From JAWXTS01 sp044433305 (GTDB taxonomy: Bacteria > Bacteroidota > Bacteroidia > Bacteroidales > Rikenellaceae): 7,902 nucleotides of DNA. The notes under the pieces are model-generated. The model was not told the DNA's origin, made no database searches, and worked only from the letters and a program-made list of their open reading frames with translations. The stretch lies in contig JAWXTS010000076.1 in assembly GCA_044433305.1 (NCBI GenBank), positions 1 through 7,902 of the forward strand, in the 5' to 3' direction. Positions within the stretch are counted from its first letter, which is position 1; every line of letters begins with the position of its first letter. Both the position numbers and the translations under genes were made by a program. Positions 6,440-7,902 of the stretch are shown here, one piece after another.

Positions 6440-7678
6440 ATGATAAAGATAAAACCATTCAAAGGAGTACGTCCTCCAAAGCAATATGCTGCCGAGGTGG
6501 CTTCACGCCCTTATGATGTTCTTAACTCTCAGGAGGCTAAGGACGAGGCTACTGAGCGTTCCCTACTCCACATCATCAAACCAGAGATAGACTTCGATCC
6601 TATTGCTGATGAGCATAGCGCAGAGGTGTATGACAAGGCAGTTGAGAACTACAAGGCATGGAAGCAAAATGGATGGCTTGTTCAAGACGAGTCTGAGAAC
6701 TACTACATTTATGCTCAGACTATGAATGGCCGTACGCAGTATGGTCTTGTTACAGCTTGCCACTTTGAGGATTACATGAATGGTAAAATCAAAAAGCATG
6801 AGCTTACACGCCCCGACAAAGAGGAGGATAGAATGATTCATGTGCGCAACCAAAATGCTAATATCGAACCTGTATTCCTTTCTTATAAGGCTGTGCCTGA
6901 GATGGATGCGCTTGTTACAGAAGTTATCAATGGCGAGCCTGTATATGACTTTGTTGCAGCCGAAGGTTTTGGTCATACATTCTGGGTTGTCGACAAGCCT
7001 GAACAAAAACAAGCTATCACCACAATATTTGAGAGTGTTCCAGCATTATATGTAGCAGATGGACACCACAGAACAGCCGCTGCGGCTCACGTTGCTAGCG
7101 ACAAGATGGCCGCTAATCCAAACCACACTGGCCAGGAAGAGTACTGCTATTTCTTGGCTGTTGTGTTCCCTGATAATCAGCTTAAAATCATAGACTACAA
7201 CCGTGTAGTCAAAGATTTGAATGGCCTTAGCAAAGAGCAATTCTTGGATGCAGTGAGTGCAGAACTTGATGTTAAGGAGATAGGAGCAGATATTTATACC
7301 CCTAGCGAGTTGCATAACTTTGCTATGTATATAGATAATACTTGGTATAGCTTAACGGCTAAAGCAGGCACTTATGACGACAACGACCCTATTGGTGTTC
7401 TGGATGTTACGGTTCTTTATAACTTGGTGCTTAGCAAGGTGTTGGGTATCGGAGACCTTCGTACAGACAAGAGAATAGAGTTTGTTGGAGGAATCAGAGG
7501 CTTGTCAGAGCTTAGTAAGCGTGTAGATAGTGGCGAGATGGCTGTGGCCTTTGCTCTCTACCCTGTGAGCATGGAGCAGTTGATAAATATTGCCGACACA
7601 GGTAATATTATGCCTCCGAAGACGACGTGGTTTGAGCCAAAACTAAGATCGGGACTTGTAATCCATGAACTCGACTAG
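6440..7678 (+). CDS. DUF1015 family protein, serine-operon associated
   Basis: 412 residues, full length for DUF1015 (COG4198), with no signal peptide or membrane segment. Recognisable family motifs are IKPFKGVRP (4-12), SRPYDVL (22-28), KKHELTRPDKEEDR (118-131), YVADGHHRTAAA (204-215), LRTDKRIEFVGG (340-351) and MPPKTTWFEPKLRSGL (391-406). Many homologues carry the automatic name 'SpoOJ/ParB family', and the DGHHR loop does recall the ParB/sulfiredoxin-like fold that includes free-serine kinases (SerK, SbnI). The gene starts 3 nt after the serA stop, so it is almost certainly co-transcribed with serC and serA. From this I infer a role in serine or phosphoserine metabolism, perhaps a kinase, or an enzyme that fills the missing phosphatase step. 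The family call is firm; the reaction is a hypothesis. Confidence 0.9.
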   Translation: MIKIKPFKGVRPPKQYAAEVASRPYDVLNSQEAKDEATERSLLHIIKPEIDFDPIADEHSAEVYDKAVENYKAWKQNGWLVQDESENYYIYAQTMNGRTQYGLVTACHFEDYMNGKIKKHELTRPDKEEDRMIHVRNQNANIEPVFLSYKAVPEMDALVTEVINGEPVYDFVAAEGFGHTFWVVDKPEQKQAITTIFESVPALYVADGHHRTAAAAHVASDKMAANPNHTGQEEYCYFLAVVFPDNQLKIIDYNRVVKDLNGLSKEQFLDAVSAELDVKEIGADIYTPSELHNFAMYIDNTWYSLTAKAGTYDDNDPIGVLDVTVLYNLVLSKVLGIGDLRTDKRIEFVGGIRGLSELSKRVDSGEMAVAFALYPVSMEQLINIADTGNIMPPKTTWFEPKLRSGLVIHELD

Positions 7679-7702
7679 TAAGTAGATATAAATCAAAGAC
7701 TT

Positions 7703-7730
7703 AATAGGAGACCTTTGCGGGTTTCCTATT
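7703..7730 (+). terminator. Stem-loop after the serC-serA-DUF1015 operon, probable terminator
   Basis: AATAGGAGACC (7703-7713) pairs with GGTTTCCTATT (7720-7730) as an 11-bp stem with one G-T wobble and a six-base loop, TTTGCG. It begins 24 nt after the DUF1015 stop. The sequence that follows, TGTCATTTAATAA, has only a weak T-run, so termination may be partial. The stem is nearly symmetrical, but the convergent partner needed for a bidirectional role is absent, since the next gene is on the same strand. Confidence 0.6.
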
Positions 7731-7763
7731 TGTCATTTAATAACTCATCAATAAAAACAAAAT

Positions 7764-7902
7764 ATGGCAAAGCCAAGAGGAACCATAGTCGTAGACACCG
7801 ACAGATGTAAAGGTTGTTGCGAGTGTGTTGTAGCATGTCCCAAGGACGTACTTGCTATGTCAGACAAGGTCAATGGTATGGGGTACCACTACTCATACAT
7901 GG
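7764..7902 (+). CDS. 4Fe-4S ferredoxin-like subunit, probable 2-oxoacid:ferredoxin oxidoreductase delta chain (N-terminal part, cut by window edge)
   Basis: The frame starts with ATG at 7764 and stays open for 46 codons to the right edge. Residues 15-26 read CKGCCECVVACP, a 4Fe-4S binding motif (C15-x2-C18-x2-C21-x3-C25-P) with an extra C19. The opening MAKPRGTIVVDTDRCKGC and the following DVLAMSDKVNGMGYHYSYM match small Bacteroidota ferredoxins encoded just before the alpha and beta subunits of 2-oxoglutarate or branched-chain 2-oxoacid:ferredoxin oxidoreductase (KorD/VorD). Such enzymes couple oxidative decarboxylation of a 2-oxoacid to ferredoxin reduction in anaerobes. The partner genes lie beyond the window, so the exact complex is inferred. 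An AT-rich leader, without a clear promoter, precedes it after the stem-loop. Confidence 0.8.
   Translation, partial: MAKPRGTIVVDTDRCKGCCECVVACPKDVLAMSDKVNGMGYHYSYM

Noticed and set aside
6133..7315. Minus- and plus-strand open frames within serA and DUF1015
   Set aside because: They are in other frames of conserved genes, and their hydrophobic or Cys-rich look comes from the codon bias of the opposite strand.
1..7902. Mobile elements, CRISPR arrays, phage genes or defence systems
   Set aside because: No transposase, integrase, repeated spacers or terminal repeats are visible; the genes are packed conserved housekeeping genes.

Overview
The window looks like chromosomal housekeeping DNA from a member of the Bacteroidota, most likely order Bacteroidales. 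Three things point there. Both promoters in the divergent intergenic region fit the Bacteroidota sigma-ABfr pattern (TTTG, about 19-20 nt, then TAnnTTTG). The gene order yicC-gmk-nadD and the cluster serC-serA-DUF1015 are familiar from that phylum. The short phosphoglycerate dehydrogenase, without an ACT domain, is also of the type found there. I cannot name a genus from the sequence alone.

Left arm (1-4238, minus strand, read right to left): a tightly packed six-gene operon. It holds a YicC-family endoribonuclease, guanylate kinase (gmk), an NadD-type nicotinate-nucleotide adenylyltransferase with an unusual C-terminal TPR-like extension, D-alanine--D-alanine ligase (ddl), a cysteine-rich DUF3109 protein, and the N-terminal 126 residues of an exported protein that appears to be an M23-type cell-wall metallopeptidase cut by the window edge. 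Junctions run from a 13-nt overlap to a 15-nt gap, so one transcript is likely. The operon combines nucleotide and NAD synthesis with peptidoglycan precursor synthesis and remodelling.

Centre (4239-4427): a divergent intergenic region with one promoter for each arm. Between the two promoters lies an 8-bp inverted repeat that could be an operator.

Right arm (4428-7678, plus strand): serC, serA and a DUF1015 gene, separated by 14 and 3 nt. The first two make phosphoserine from 3-phosphoglycerate. DUF1015 has no settled function that I can confirm, but it carries a DGHHR motif that recalls ParB/SerK-like proteins. Its place in the operon makes a role in serine/phosphoserine metabolism a reasonable hypothesis. 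No phosphoserine phosphatase gene is visible.

Right edge (7679-7902): a stem-loop follows the serine operon. After it begins a ferredoxin-like 4Fe-4S protein that resembles the delta subunit of a 2-oxoacid:ferredoxin oxidoreductase, cut after 46 codons.

I see no mobile element, CRISPR array, tRNA or rRNA. The most notable points are the NadD-TPR fusion, the candidate enzyme role of DUF1015, the atypical SerA active site and the candidate operator.
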